Translations under genes and position numbers: made by a program | Assembly (NCBI GenBank): GCA_934292805.1 | Contig: CAKQXQ010000022.1 | Location: 1-38,051, forward strand | Length of the DNA: 38,051 nucleotides | Direction of reading: 5' to 3' | From: an uncultured Roseburia sp. | Lineage (GTDB): Bacteria > Bacillota > Clostridia > Lachnospirales > Lachnospiraceae | Shown here: positions 7,964 through 15,425 of the stretch, in pieces | Numbering within the stretch: the first letter of the stretch is position 1 | Layout: each line of letters opens with the position of its first letter | The notes under the pieces: generated by a model | What the model saw: the letters and a program-made list of their open reading frames with translations, nothing else | The model's database searches: none | What the model was told of the DNA's origin: nothing

Positions 7964-7992
7964 TCGACAACCGAATTCCGGAATGATATAAT
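7964..7992 (+). promoter_or_regulatory. Promoter of DUF5721 gene
   Basis: TCGACA at 7964-7969 and TATAAT at 7987-7992 are separated by 17 bp and lie 35 bp before the start codon. Confidence 0.65.
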
Positions 7993-8026
7993 AATTTATT
8001 ACAATTATCACGAAAGGACACCTTAC

Positions 8027-8530
8027 ATGATCGCATTAAAAATCTCCGAAGTAAAAGATTTCATGAACAAGCTCTTATGCCAGGAAGTTTTTGACCACTT
8101 TCTCATTCAGGAAGCTGTCATCAACACAAATGCTTCTTATCATATTGACGGTAAATTACAGGATGGCTTTTATTCTGAAGAAGAATTAGAAGAGAATCAT
8201 CTTACCGGTCTTTCTTTTCTTCCATATGGCATGCTGAAAAATCAGTGTTTTAACCTGATCAAAGGAAAAAAGACACCTTCTTATTTTAAATTTTCTCTTC
8301 TGCTTTCACCTGAGAATTTAAAAAGAACTCTCTCTTCTACCGGCAGCTCCTACACCGAGAACGATATTTCTGCCATCTTTTTGAATATCCGCTTCCAGAA
8401 CGGAGAGCTCACGATCACCACAGGTATCTCCTACCGTATCTTCTCCGTCGACAAAACCTTAGAGCACGAATGGGATACCCTCCTGAAACGCTTCCTGAAA
8501 AAAAACGAAATCCCTTTTGAAGAACTATAA
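8027..8530 (+). CDS. DUF5721 family protein
   Basis: A 167-residue soluble protein starting MIALKISEVKDFMNKLL, matching by memory the Lachnospiraceae family DUF5721. Family-like features are the FDHFLIQEAVI stretch, HIDGKLQDGFY, the LIKGKKTPSYFK segment near the middle and EWDTLLKRFLKKNEI at the C-terminus. The function of the family is unknown. I chose the ATG at 8027, which has an AAAGGA site, although the frame is open back to 7940, before the promoter. The stop codon TAA at 8528-8530 lies inside the end of the giant palindrome. There are no partner genes in an operon. Confidence 0.8.
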   Translation: MIALKISEVKDFMNKLLCQEVFDHFLIQEAVINTNASYHIDGKLQDGFYSEEELEENHLTGLSFLPYGMLKNQCFNLIKGKKTPSYFKFSLLLSPENLKRTLSSTGSSYTENDISAIFLNIRFQNGELTITTGISYRIFSVDKTLEHEWDTLLKRFLKKNEIPFEEL

Positions 8531-9153
8531 CTTAGCGTTCCACATAAAAACACCTGCAATCCGAACATCTCCACACAAATAGCATCCGCCGTACTCTACA
8601 AACACAGGCAGGCAACGGAATCCGTGCTATCCGGTGGCACATGGGTTCTTATTTACAGAAATTCGTGAGAATTGTGTGGATTTTTCAGGTGTCTTTTGGG
8701 TCTTGGGGGTTGTGTACGTTCAAAGAAGAACTGTCCCACTCAAATGTACGCTTGTGACAAACACTGTTCGTACCTCTAGTGTGTGTAAATGCTGCCATCA
8801 GCATTGGTTATTGCGGTTCCAAAATAAAACCACTGCGTTTAAGATTATTTTGGAACCGCCCTTCTGCTTTGATAGCAGCATTAACACACACACGATGTAC
8901 TCACGAAGTGTTTGTCACAAGCGTACATTTGAGTGGGACTGTACTTCTCTGAACGAACAAAAGCAATCAAAAAAGACCCAAAAGACACCTGAAAAATCCC
9001 ATAATTCGAACATTTCTGTAAATAAGAACCTATGCGTCCACCAGATAGTACGGATTCCGTTGCCTGTCTGTGCCTATAGAGAGTATGGCGGATGCTATTT
9101 GCGTGAAGTATATTCGTATTATAGCCTATTTTCTTGTGGAACACTAAGTTATA
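8526..9153. repeat. 628-bp giant imperfect palindrome (long hairpin element)
   Basis: The whole gap between two convergent genes is one long inverted repeat centred near 8836. The terminal arms 8526-8543 and 9136-9153 match at 17 of 18 positions (TATAACTTAG type ends). Large matching blocks pair inward: about 8577-8662 with 9013-9100 at high identity, 8678-8704 with 8973-8999 perfectly (27 bp), and 8733-8765 with 8907-8939 perfectly (33 bp). The tip stem is 8813-8827 with 8845-8859 (15 bp), with a 17-nt loop. Unmatched stretches of similar length lie opposite each other, so a transcript from either strand would fold into one rod. No transposase or credible protein is encoded. Both flanking stop codons fall in the terminal arms. 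No clear target-site duplication is seen. Confidence 0.9.
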
Positions 9154-10405
9154 AGATGATTGTAAAAAGGATTGAGTTTCCGTCTTCGCTCCTTGCGGTG
9201 ATTCTTCCTTTGTGGGCTTTTACGATAGCATATACGACGGATAATCCGATTCCAAATCCTCCTGTTTTTGAGTTGTGGGATTCATCCATCCGGTAAAAAC
9301 GTTCAAAGAGGATATCCTGTTTTCCTTTTTTTATCTGATCTGTTGTATTCCAGACAGTGATGATTTTATTTTTTCCGGATGTTTTTAATGTAATACGGAT
9401 CATGCCATGCTCTGAGGAATATTTTATGGCATTATCTAATAACAGGGAGATCATCTGTCGTATCGTTTTCTCATCTCCAACATAATCCACATGTTCTGCA
9501 ATATCTGTCTGCAGCTGTTTTTCTTTTGTTCTGGCAACCGCAATAAAGCTGTCTGTTGTGTCTGTTATCGCATCGGAAAGTGAAAATGGTTCTTTTTCCA
9601 GTCTGGTCGCTTCTTCATCCATACGGGATAAAAATACCAGCTTCTCTGTAAGTGATGTCAGTCTTGCGATCTGCTTTCTTGTACTCTTAGTCCATTCATT
9701 TTCCCCTTCTATCATTTCCAGCACTTCTGTATTGGCATCAATGATCGTAAGCGGTGTTTTGATCTCATGACTGGCATCTGTAATGAATCTTTTCTGTTTT
9801 TCATAACTTTCCGATACCGGTTTTAATACTTTTCCGGAAAAGAAGTAGATCATGACAAATACGATGACAAGACCAAACGCACTAATACCGGCGCTCGCCA
9901 GAATATAAGTTTTCATTGTCGAGATTTCACGCTGGCAGTTCAAAAAAATGTACATCGTAGACCCATTCTTTTCCACTGTCATGTATTTGTAACCGGAAAA
10001 GAACCCTGATGTTTTTCCTTTTTGATAAAGTTCTTTGGCGTATTCCTCCGCGGTATCTGATGATATGGATGCAATATTTTTCACGTCAATGCGTTCTACT
10101 GTTCCGTCTTCTCTGATCGTAACCGTAAAGTACCGTGTTTCAAAAGGACTTTCCAGGGAAATTCCATGTTTTTCCAGATCATTTGTTACTGGCTTCTCCT
10201 TTTGGGGAGATGGTTTGTTTCCATCGTCCGGCCTCATATCCGGAAATGTTCCGCCGTTATCTGCAATCAAAGCGAGTCTTGCATCCAAAGACCCGCTTGT
10301 ACTGATGATGTTGGCAATATTAATTGTTCCGACAATCGCAATAAGAACGATTGAAACTGACAGCATTGCAATTGCAATAAATTTTCTTCTTAATTTTTTT
10401 AGCAT
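9149..10405 (-). CDS. Sensor histidine kinase (EnvZ/BaeS-like membrane type)
   Basis: A 418-residue kinase. An N-terminal span at about 9-31 and a second at about 167-190 enclose an extracytoplasmic sensor domain of about 135 residues with no motif I know. The phospho-acceptor helix is FITDASHEIKTPLT with His213. The ATPase domain has N-box LLLDNAIKYSS (Asn325), the FERFYRMD F-box and the GGFGIGLS lid region at 382-389. All kinase motifs are intact. It follows a response regulator gene whose receiver domain is mostly deleted, so its natural partner is probably lost and signalling is broken or rerouted. Its stop codon lies in the end of the giant palindrome. Confidence 0.9.
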   Translation of the reverse strand: MLKKLRRKFIAIAMLSVSIVLIAIVGTINIANIISTSGSLDARLALIADNGGTFPDMRPDDGNKPSPQKEKPVTNDLEKHGISLESPFETRYFTVTIREDGTVERIDVKNIASISSDTAEEYAKELYQKGKTSGFFSGYKYMTVEKNGSTMYIFLNCQREISTMKTYILASAGISAFGLVIVFVMIYFFSGKVLKPVSESYEKQKRFITDASHEIKTPLTIIDANTEVLEMIEGENEWTKSTRKQIARLTSLTEKLVFLSRMDEEATRLEKEPFSLSDAITDTTDSFIAVARTKEKQLQTDIAEHVDYVGDEKTIRQMISLLLDNAIKYSSEHGMIRITLKTSGKNKIITVWNTTDQIKKGKQDILFERFYRMDESHNSKTGGFGIGLSVVYAIVKAHKGRITARSEDGNSILFTIIL

Positions 10406-10812
10406 TGCTTTTCTCCAATGAATATCCCATTCCTCTGATCGCTTTTATATTTACCCTGCTTCCGACTAATGCCAGTTTTTTTCTCAGATAGGATATATAT
10501 ACCCATACTACATTCAATTCCGCTTCAGAATCATATCCCCAGATTTTATCCATAAACTGATCCGATGAGATCACCTGCCCGGGATTTATCATAAGCATCT
10601 CCAGCATCTGATATTCTTTTCCTGCCAGCCGCAATCCTTCCTGCTGTTTTGGTCCCATCAGCTGGCAGGTTACACGATTCAGAGCAAGATCTTCGAATTG
10701 TAAAATACTGTCTGTTGTTTCAGTCCTCCGCCTTGTCATCGCACGGATCCGTGCCAGCAATTCTTTCATTGAAAAAGGTTTGGGGAGATAATCATCTGCT
10801 CCGCATGTGCCT
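10320..10812 (-). pseudogene. OmpR-family response regulator lacking most of the receiver domain
   Basis: What remains is the last piece of a receiver (GADDYLPKPFSMKELLARIRA) followed by a complete OmpR/PhoB winged-helix DNA-binding domain (LAGKEYQMLEMLMINPG, then VVWVYISYLRKKL and IRGMGYSLE). The first ~95 residues, including the phospho-acceptor Asp, are missing. In frame, the upstream DNA meets a stop (10830-10832). The first usable ATG, at 10769, has no good ribosome binding site. The C-terminus is also odd: after GMGYSLEK the frame runs on ~25 codons into the kinase gene, an 86-bp overlap. A promoter and probable autoregulatory site lie immediately before the break. If made, the product would be a bare DNA-binding domain free of phosphorylation control. 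Assembly error is possible. Confidence 0.8.
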
Positions 10813-10824
10813 ATCCTATCAGAC

Positions 10825-10844
10825 GAACCTTAAATGAACTTAAA
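10825..10844 (-). promoter_or_regulatory. Direct repeats typical of an OmpR-family regulator site
   Basis: On the minus strand, TTTAAGTTCA is followed directly by TTTAAGGTTC, two copies with a 10-bp period. That is the usual spacing for tandem OmpR/PhoB dimers. A TAGGAT at 10813-10818 could serve as the -10 box. This is the expected autoregulated promoter of the two-component operon, now joined directly to the interior of the response regulator gene. Confidence 0.6.
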
Positions 10845-10932
10845 AATGATTTTAATTTTTATAATGGCGTTAACTCATCCGCAAAAACCATGTAAAATCC
10901 GCGAAAAATCAGCAATATCTTTATTTTAACGC

Positions 10933-10961
10933 TTTACTTTTTTAAACCCTTATGGTACGAT
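10933..10961 (+). promoter_or_regulatory. Promoter of cold-shock gene
   Basis: TTTACT at 10933-10938 and TACGAT at 10956-10961 are 17 bp apart, giving a short leader of about 48 nt before the start codon. The DNA from 10845 to 10932 shows no gene. Confidence 0.55.
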
Positions 10962-11015
10962 GTTTGCATGGTGCTTGCATTGCATCATAGAAATATTTTT
11001 TGGAGGTACTTTTCA

Positions 11016-11219
11016 ATGAACAAAGGTACAGTAAAGTGGTTTAACAACCAAAAAGGATACGGATTCATCTCCGACGAACAGGGAAATGATGTATTCGTTC
11101 ACTACTCAGGTCTTAATATGGAAGGTTTCAAATCCTTAGAAGAAGGCGCTGCAGTAGAATTTGAAGTTGTTGAAGGTGCAAAAGGACCACAGGCAACAAA
11201 CGTAACAGTAGTAAGATAA
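11016..11219 (+). CDS. Cold-shock protein, CspA/CspB family
   Basis: A 67-residue single cold-shock domain of normal length, starting MNKGTVKWFNNQKGYGFIS. Both nucleic-acid-binding motifs are present: KGYGFI (RNP1) at 13-18 and VFVHY (RNP2) at 26-30. It binds single-stranded RNA or DNA and acts as an RNA chaperone. The ATG at 11016 follows TGGAGGT. An open extension back to 10968 is ignored because it would include promoter DNA. The gene is monocistronic, ended by the terminator at 11330-11364. Confidence 0.95.
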   Translation: MNKGTVKWFNNQKGYGFISDEQGNDVFVHYSGLNMEGFKSLEEGAAVEFEVVEGAKGPQATNVTVVR

Positions 11220-11329
11220 TTTCATTATCACTTGTTACTACAGTCTAAATCAGTAGTTTCATGTACCTTTTTCTTTTTAAATAGAACTTGTTTTATTTTG
11301 TAGATTAAGATATTGCAAACAATGGATTT

Positions 11330-11364
11330 AAAAAAGAGTGTCGGTTTTACCGACACTCTTTTTT
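11330..11364. terminator. Rho-independent terminator after cold-shock gene
   Basis: A perfect 10-bp stem, GAGTGTCGGT (11336-11345) with ACCGACACTC (11349-11358), is flanked by six As and six Ts, so it can end transcripts from both sides. Confidence 0.9.
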
Positions 11365-11374
11365 GTGTAATAAA

Positions 11375-11434
11375 ATTCAGGTGTTAAAAGTTCTGCATTT
11401 AAGCTTATGCTATCAGACCTTTTAACACCTGAAT
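11375..11434. repeat. Intergenic hairpin, copy 1 of a two-member family
   Basis: A 16-bp stem, ATTCAGGTGTTAAAAG (11375-11390) with CTTTTAACACCTGAAT (11419-11434), encloses a 28-nt loop. The right arm is preceded by CAGAC, so it reads CAGACCTTTTAACACC. The same string with small changes occurs at 17633-17680. It lies just after the GH3 gene stop and could also act as a terminator for it. Confidence 0.7.
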
Positions 11435-11446
11435 CGTAATCGTATA

Positions 11447-12721
11447 TTAATTAATCATAAGTTTTGCTTTGATAATTCTGGCTGCTGATTCATTGATGCG
11501 TTCTTCTGAAATCGTTCCGTTTGCCACAGCATCCAAAACACCCTGATAGGCACCCTTGAAATCATCCGGCATTAAAATAATATCAACCCCTGCATTGATC
11601 GCTGCAACTGCGGCATCCGCAGAACTGTAGCCTGCTGTGATCGCACCCATATTCATGGCATCTGTGATCACTACACCATGGAATCCCATCTGGTCTCTCA
11701 ATACTCCGGTTACCATCGCATTGGAAAGCGATGCCGGTGTATTATCTCCTGTGATTGCCGGAACGGAAATATGTCCGACCATTACAAAGGATGCTCCGCT
11801 ATTGATCGCCTGCTGGAATGGGATCAGTTCATTTGCCATCAGCTCATCCAGAGACTTCTCTATCGTAACCACTCCGTCGTGGGAATCTCCCGATGTAGCA
11901 CCATGTCCCGGAAAATGCTTGATAACCGGAGCGATCTGGTGTTCATTCAATCCGTTCATTTCTGCACATACCATATCTGCTACAAGCTGGCTGTCAGAGC
12001 CAAAAGACCTGTCTTTTACGACTGCATTATCCGGATTGCTCAACACATCCGCCACCGGAGCAAAATCCATATTAAAACCAAGATTGTTGAGATAAGTTCC
12101 GATCGTACTGCCCGCATTGTATGCATTCTGGGCATCTCCACTTGCACCCACAGCACTCATATTCCCAACATCCGTCACTCCGAACTCCTGGTTTGAAGCT
12201 ATTCTTGTGACCGTTCCGCCTTCTTCGTCTACTCCTAAGAAAATCGGTAATCCGACTGTATCCTGGCTGAAATTCTTCATATTGGAAAGCATCTCTGTTG
12301 TCTGATCCGGTCCTGTCAGATTCGCTGACATATAAACAAGTCCGCCTACCGGATACTGTGCAAATGCATCTCTGGTAGAATCTCCCGCACGTGTTGCACC
12401 GGAAACCCCTGTAAGTGCATCCGGAGTGATCATAAACATCTGGGCTACTCTCTGCTCCAATGTAAGTCCGGTTGCGATCTGCATCGCCTGTTCATACATC
12501 GGATCTGTAACCTCACCGGTTCCCGTCTCTTCCGGTGTCTCCGTCTCCACTGTTTCAGTTGTCTCTGTATCAGGTTTTGTCATCTTCGGTTTCACGAATT
12601 TATGTAAAGCAAATACGACTCCGACCACAAGTACCACAACAACAACTATCAGAACAACCATCGTGATCACAGCACTCTGTGTGTCCTTTTTCCGCTTCTG
12701 TCTTCTCTCTTCCCGATCCAT
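11447..12721 (-). CDS. Glycoside hydrolase family 3, beta-N-acetylhexosaminidase (NagZ-like)
   Basis: A 424-residue protein with a short basic cytoplasmic tail, one membrane span at about 18-39 and a Thr/Glu-rich linker to about residue 72. A GH3 N-terminal TIM barrel follows. Catalytic signatures are KHFPGHG at 268-274 with the following D279-S-H281 dyad typical of NagZ, and the nucleophile Asp354 in ITDAMNMGAI. The substrate pocket GVDEEGG is at 163-169. It should cleave N-acetylglucosamine from muropeptides or similar glycans outside the membrane. The single-domain, anchored form is common in Firmicutes. A promoter lies at 12798-12826, and its 3' end abuts an intergenic hairpin. Confidence 0.9.
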   Translation of the reverse strand: MDREERRQKRKKDTQSAVITMVVLIVVVVVLVVGVVFALHKFVKPKMTKPDTETTETVETETPEETGTGEVTDPMYEQAMQIATGLTLEQRVAQMFMITPDALTGVSGATRAGDSTRDAFAQYPVGGLVYMSANLTGPDQTTEMLSNMKNFSQDTVGLPIFLGVDEEGGTVTRIASNQEFGVTDVGNMSAVGASGDAQNAYNAGSTIGTYLNNLGFNMDFAPVADVLSNPDNAVVKDRSFGSDSQLVADMVCAEMNGLNEHQIAPVIKHFPGHGATSGDSHDGVVTIEKSLDELMANELIPFQQAINSGASFVMVGHISVPAITGDNTPASLSNAMVTGVLRDQMGFHGVVITDAMNMGAITAGYSSADAAVAAINAGVDIILMPDDFKGAYQGVLDAVANGTISEERINESAARIIKAKLMIN

Positions 12722-12797
12722 CCTTCATCCTCCGTGAAATTGTATTATCATACTCCAAACTATAAGTAATACGATTCATTCTCTTCCATATGCCTGT

Positions 12798-12826
12798 ATT
12801 ATATCAGTTTCCACGTTTGAAAGCAA
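12798..12826 (-). promoter_or_regulatory. Promoter of GH3 gene
   Basis: On the minus strand TTGCTT (12821-12826) and TATAAT (12798-12803) are 17 bp apart. The start codon lies 76 bp beyond, at 12721. A short 12-bp direct repeat, GGATTCGCTGCT, occurs just upstream at about 12831 and 12856. Confidence 0.6.
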
Positions 12827-12883
12827 ACAGGGATTCGCTGCTGTTTACAAGTATAGGATTCGCTGCTTACAGATGCTATATTT

Positions 12884-13987
12884 TCAGAATAAAATATCCC
12901 TGAAAAACTGGTTCTGCAATAAAATACTAAATCCAACTGCTCCGATGATCCCTATGATCAATCCCACGACCGACAATATCACACCGGCAAGTGCAACACC
13001 ATTTTGTTCCGGCTTTGTTTTTCTCGACTGTATTCCTGCTATGATTCCTACGATTGCAAGTCCGATTCCGTACCCACTGAAGCAGAACATAAAAGAAAGT
13101 GCTCCAAGGATCAATGAAACGAATGCATCCTTCTCCGCTTCTTTGAGTGTTGCAAATATTACAATCTGATTTGCTTCCATCTCAAGCTCTGCAAGCTTGC
13201 CCGGACGTAATAAAATAACGCATGGAATCAAAAGAACCGGCACAGCAACAAGGTTTGCTGCAGACATCTGATTGATCTGGTCTGCGGTGCTTCCATTGCC
13301 AAATAATCCGCTTCCTAACAATCCTGCAAAATCAACCATGGCATGGAACATGATCACCAGCCAGATATTTCTGCTTCTTGCATAAACAGCTCCGAAGATC
13401 ACACCAAGTAACGCTGCATTGACAGCCTGCACTGCTGCACTCTGCAGTGAAATACCGTGAAATGCATTGGTTAAATGTACTGCTCCAAACATTACACCGG
13501 ATAACACTACCGCTGACAATATCCCTTTTTTTGTTTTTGAAAAACGATCCAGAAAAAGATTCAGTACAAGTCCGCGAAATACAAGTTCCTCTGTCCATCC
13601 GATCAGAAACATGGTGATCACAAAATAAAGTATATTGACCGCCGAAACAATCTGTGTATTTCCATCCAGTATCTGTACATACAACTGGGCAACTAATTCC
13701 AGACAGCAATATCCTGTCAGAAAGCCACCGATATAAAGTCCTGCCAGAAATCCTTTTCCTTTTTCACGCAAAATGCTCCGATAACCAAATAACAGCAATA
13801 GCAAAAATGCGATCAGCCCGGAAATAAATTCAGCGACCATAGTGCTTCCATATCCTGAAAGCTCTGGCATTCCTGCTTTTGTCATTAACAGAACCGCCAG
13901 ATCCGAAGCTCCAAAAAATACTGCGATCACAATGACCGCAACGATCACGGTAACAATCTTAGGTGCCTTTAAAATTCTTTCTTTCAT
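12884..13987 (-). CDS. CPBP family intramembrane metalloprotease with DUF4190-like tail
   Basis: A 367-residue polytopic membrane protein. The N-terminal ~260 residues carry the CPBP/Abi (Rce1-like) catalytic signature: EELVFRG with Glu133-Glu134 and Arg138, GAVHL with His171, and FHAMVDF with His215 and Asp219. The C-terminal ~80 residues (about 288-355) form two hydrophobic hairpins of the small DUF4190 type (ILGALSF, then GIGLAIVGIIAGI, then NGVALAGVILSV). Members act in peptide maturation, bacteriocin self-immunity or membrane protein processing. The substrate is not evident, and no bacteriocin gene is adjacent. It sits in a row of minus-strand envelope genes but is spaced from both neighbours. 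Confidence 0.85.
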   Translation of the reverse strand: MKERILKAPKIVTVIVAVIVIAVFFGASDLAVLLMTKAGMPELSGYGSTMVAEFISGLIAFLLLLLFGYRSILREKGKGFLAGLYIGGFLTGYCCLELVAQLYVQILDGNTQIVSAVNILYFVITMFLIGWTEELVFRGLVLNLFLDRFSKTKKGILSAVVLSGVMFGAVHLTNAFHGISLQSAAVQAVNAALLGVIFGAVYARSRNIWLVIMFHAMVDFAGLLGSGLFGNGSTADQINQMSAANLVAVPVLLIPCVILLRPGKLAELEMEANQIVIFATLKEAEKDAFVSLILGALSFMFCFSGYGIGLAIVGIIAGIQSRKTKPEQNGVALAGVILSVVGLIIGIIGAVGFSILLQNQFFRDILF

Positions 13988-14031
13988 CCTGTTTCCTCAC
14001 TCTGCCACTTATTGTTTTGTCTTAATGTATT

Positions 14032-15237
14032 TCACTTTTCTGTAAGATGACCGCTTTCGTCAACCTTAATGCCCGATGAGATCTTCTCAATATATTCGCA
14101 GACAGACGCCGCATTCTTCCCATCCATTTTCTTAGTCGTACCGGACGATGCATATACCGGGATCAGCTGATACTCTGCCTGGTTTGCGGAATCAACGGTC
14201 ACTTTCACTGCCATGCTTTTATCAATGTCACTGCCAAACACAAAATTGCCCAGGCTGAAAAATACCGGTTTTCCTTCCATATAAGAAACGCCCTGCAGGC
14301 AATGTGTATGGGCTCCGATCACAAGATCCGCTCCGGCCGTAAAGCAGTCCTCTGCGATCTTCACCTGATATGCCTGTGGATATGCATCATATTCTACACC
14401 CCAGTGCATATATACAGTCAGAAAATCGCAGGACTCTCTGGCATCCTTTATCAGTTCTACCAGCTTTGTATCATCATAAGCTGTCAGCATTCCGGGCGTT
14501 CGCTCCTGTACATTCCAGTTTGACACCGGTATGACTCTTGATGCAGCAAGAAATCCGAATTTTTTGCCATTCCGTTCGATCACTTCAAGTTCATATGCAC
14601 GCTCTTTCGTATCACCTGCTCCGGCATACAGAATTCCTGCCTGGTCTAATGTCTGAAAAGTATCAGATAATGCCTCTGTTCCAAAATCAAGAGTATGATT
14701 ATTCGCAAGGGATACGATATCCACGCCCATCTCATTCAATGCTGTCACATATTTCGGATCGCACCGGAACGTAAATTGCTTATCTGCCATTGCTTCTCCA
14801 CGGAGACTGTACGGAAATTCATTATTCACCATAAAAATATCTGCCGCATTCAATTCTTCCAGCAATTGCGGTTCGATCACCTTCTCAATACCGGCTGCAT
14901 CGTAATTATTTTTAAACGAATTTGCAAATAAAACATCCCCCGCAAAAATCAGTGTTGTGCTCTTACCGTCTGTCTCTTCTGTCGTATCCCCCCGCTCTGT
15001 TGTATCTCCATGCTCTGTTGCATCCGGTAACGCATCCTTTTCCTCATCGAACTCACCCTTGATATCTTCTGTATCAGATTCATTCATCGGTTCTTCTGAT
15101 GTCTGGATGCCTCCATCTGATATGGTATGATCTGCTTCTTCCATCCGCCTGTCGTGTGATAGAAGAATAAGTGCTGCCATTCCGATCAATATCACAACAG
15201 ACAACAGATATAGTGCTATTCTTCCTTTCTTTCCCAT
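14032..15237 (-). CDS. CapA family protein (poly-gamma-glutamate synthesis-like metallophosphatase fold)
   Basis: A 401-residue protein anchored by a span at about residues 6-24, then an acidic Glu/Asp/Thr linker to about 95, then a CapA (PGA_cap) domain. Signatures are TLIFAGDVLF, NNEFPYS, the SLANNHTLDFG motif, GAHTHCLQG and FFSLGNFVFG. CapA proteins resemble calcineurin-type phosphoesterases and act outside the membrane in poly-gamma-glutamate capsule formation or related wall processes. CapB and CapC are absent here, so capsule synthesis is not implied. The ATG at 15237 is chosen for its AGAGGAGG site over an upstream one at 15258. The linker contains 18-bp tandem repeats. Confidence 0.85.
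   Translation of the reverse strand: MGKKGRIALYLLSVVILIGMAALILLSHDRRMEEADHTISDGGIQTSEEPMNESDTEDIKGEFDEEKDALPDATEHGDTTERGDTTEETDGKSTTLIFAGDVLFANSFKNNYDAAGIEKVIEPQLLEELNAADIFMVNNEFPYSLRGEAMADKQFTFRCDPKYVTALNEMGVDIVSLANNHTLDFGTEALSDTFQTLDQAGILYAGAGDTKERAYELEVIERNGKKFGFLAASRVIPVSNWNVQERTPGMLTAYDDTKLVELIKDARESCDFLTVYMHWGVEYDAYPQAYQVKIAEDCFTAGADLVIGAHTHCLQGVSYMEGKPVFFSLGNFVFGSDIDKSMAVKVTVDSANQAEYQLIPVYASSGTTKKMDGKNAASVCEYIEKISSGIKVDESGHLTEK
14978..15031. repeat. 18-bp tandem repeats in CapA linker
   Basis: Three diverged 18-bp units start at 14978, 14996 and 15014 and encode ATEHGD, TTERGD and TTEETD. They lie in the flexible acidic linker, so copy number change would only alter spacer length. Confidence 0.65.
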
Positions 15238-15339
15238 AGTATCCTCCTCTTCCACCATATCTGTAACTATACCATAATCTCATTGTAAAAACTATATCTA
15301 AAAAGGGCATCGTTCTCCTTACCGCATTTGAATGCAGAC

Positions 15340-15385
15340 AAAAAGAGGATACAAAAAACTCCGGTTGAGTTTCCTGCATCCTCCT
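15340..15385 (-). terminator. Terminator after dapL
   Basis: Read on the minus strand, GAGGAT pairs with ATCCTC (15378-15383 with 15345-15350), with an inner ACTC/GAGT stem. A run of five Ts follows. It lies about 45 bp after the dapL stop codon. Confidence 0.75.
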
Positions 15386-15425
15386 TTCAGGACTTTTTTA
15401 ATTTATTTGTCACCAAAAATTCATA

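Noticed and set aside
8634..9296. A 220-codon plus-strand frame across the giant palindrome and into the kinase gene
   Set aside because: It overlaps the kinase gene antisense, has no family-like pattern, and exists because the palindrome happens to lack stops in that frame. A second 87-codon frame on the other strand (8881-9144) is of the same kind.
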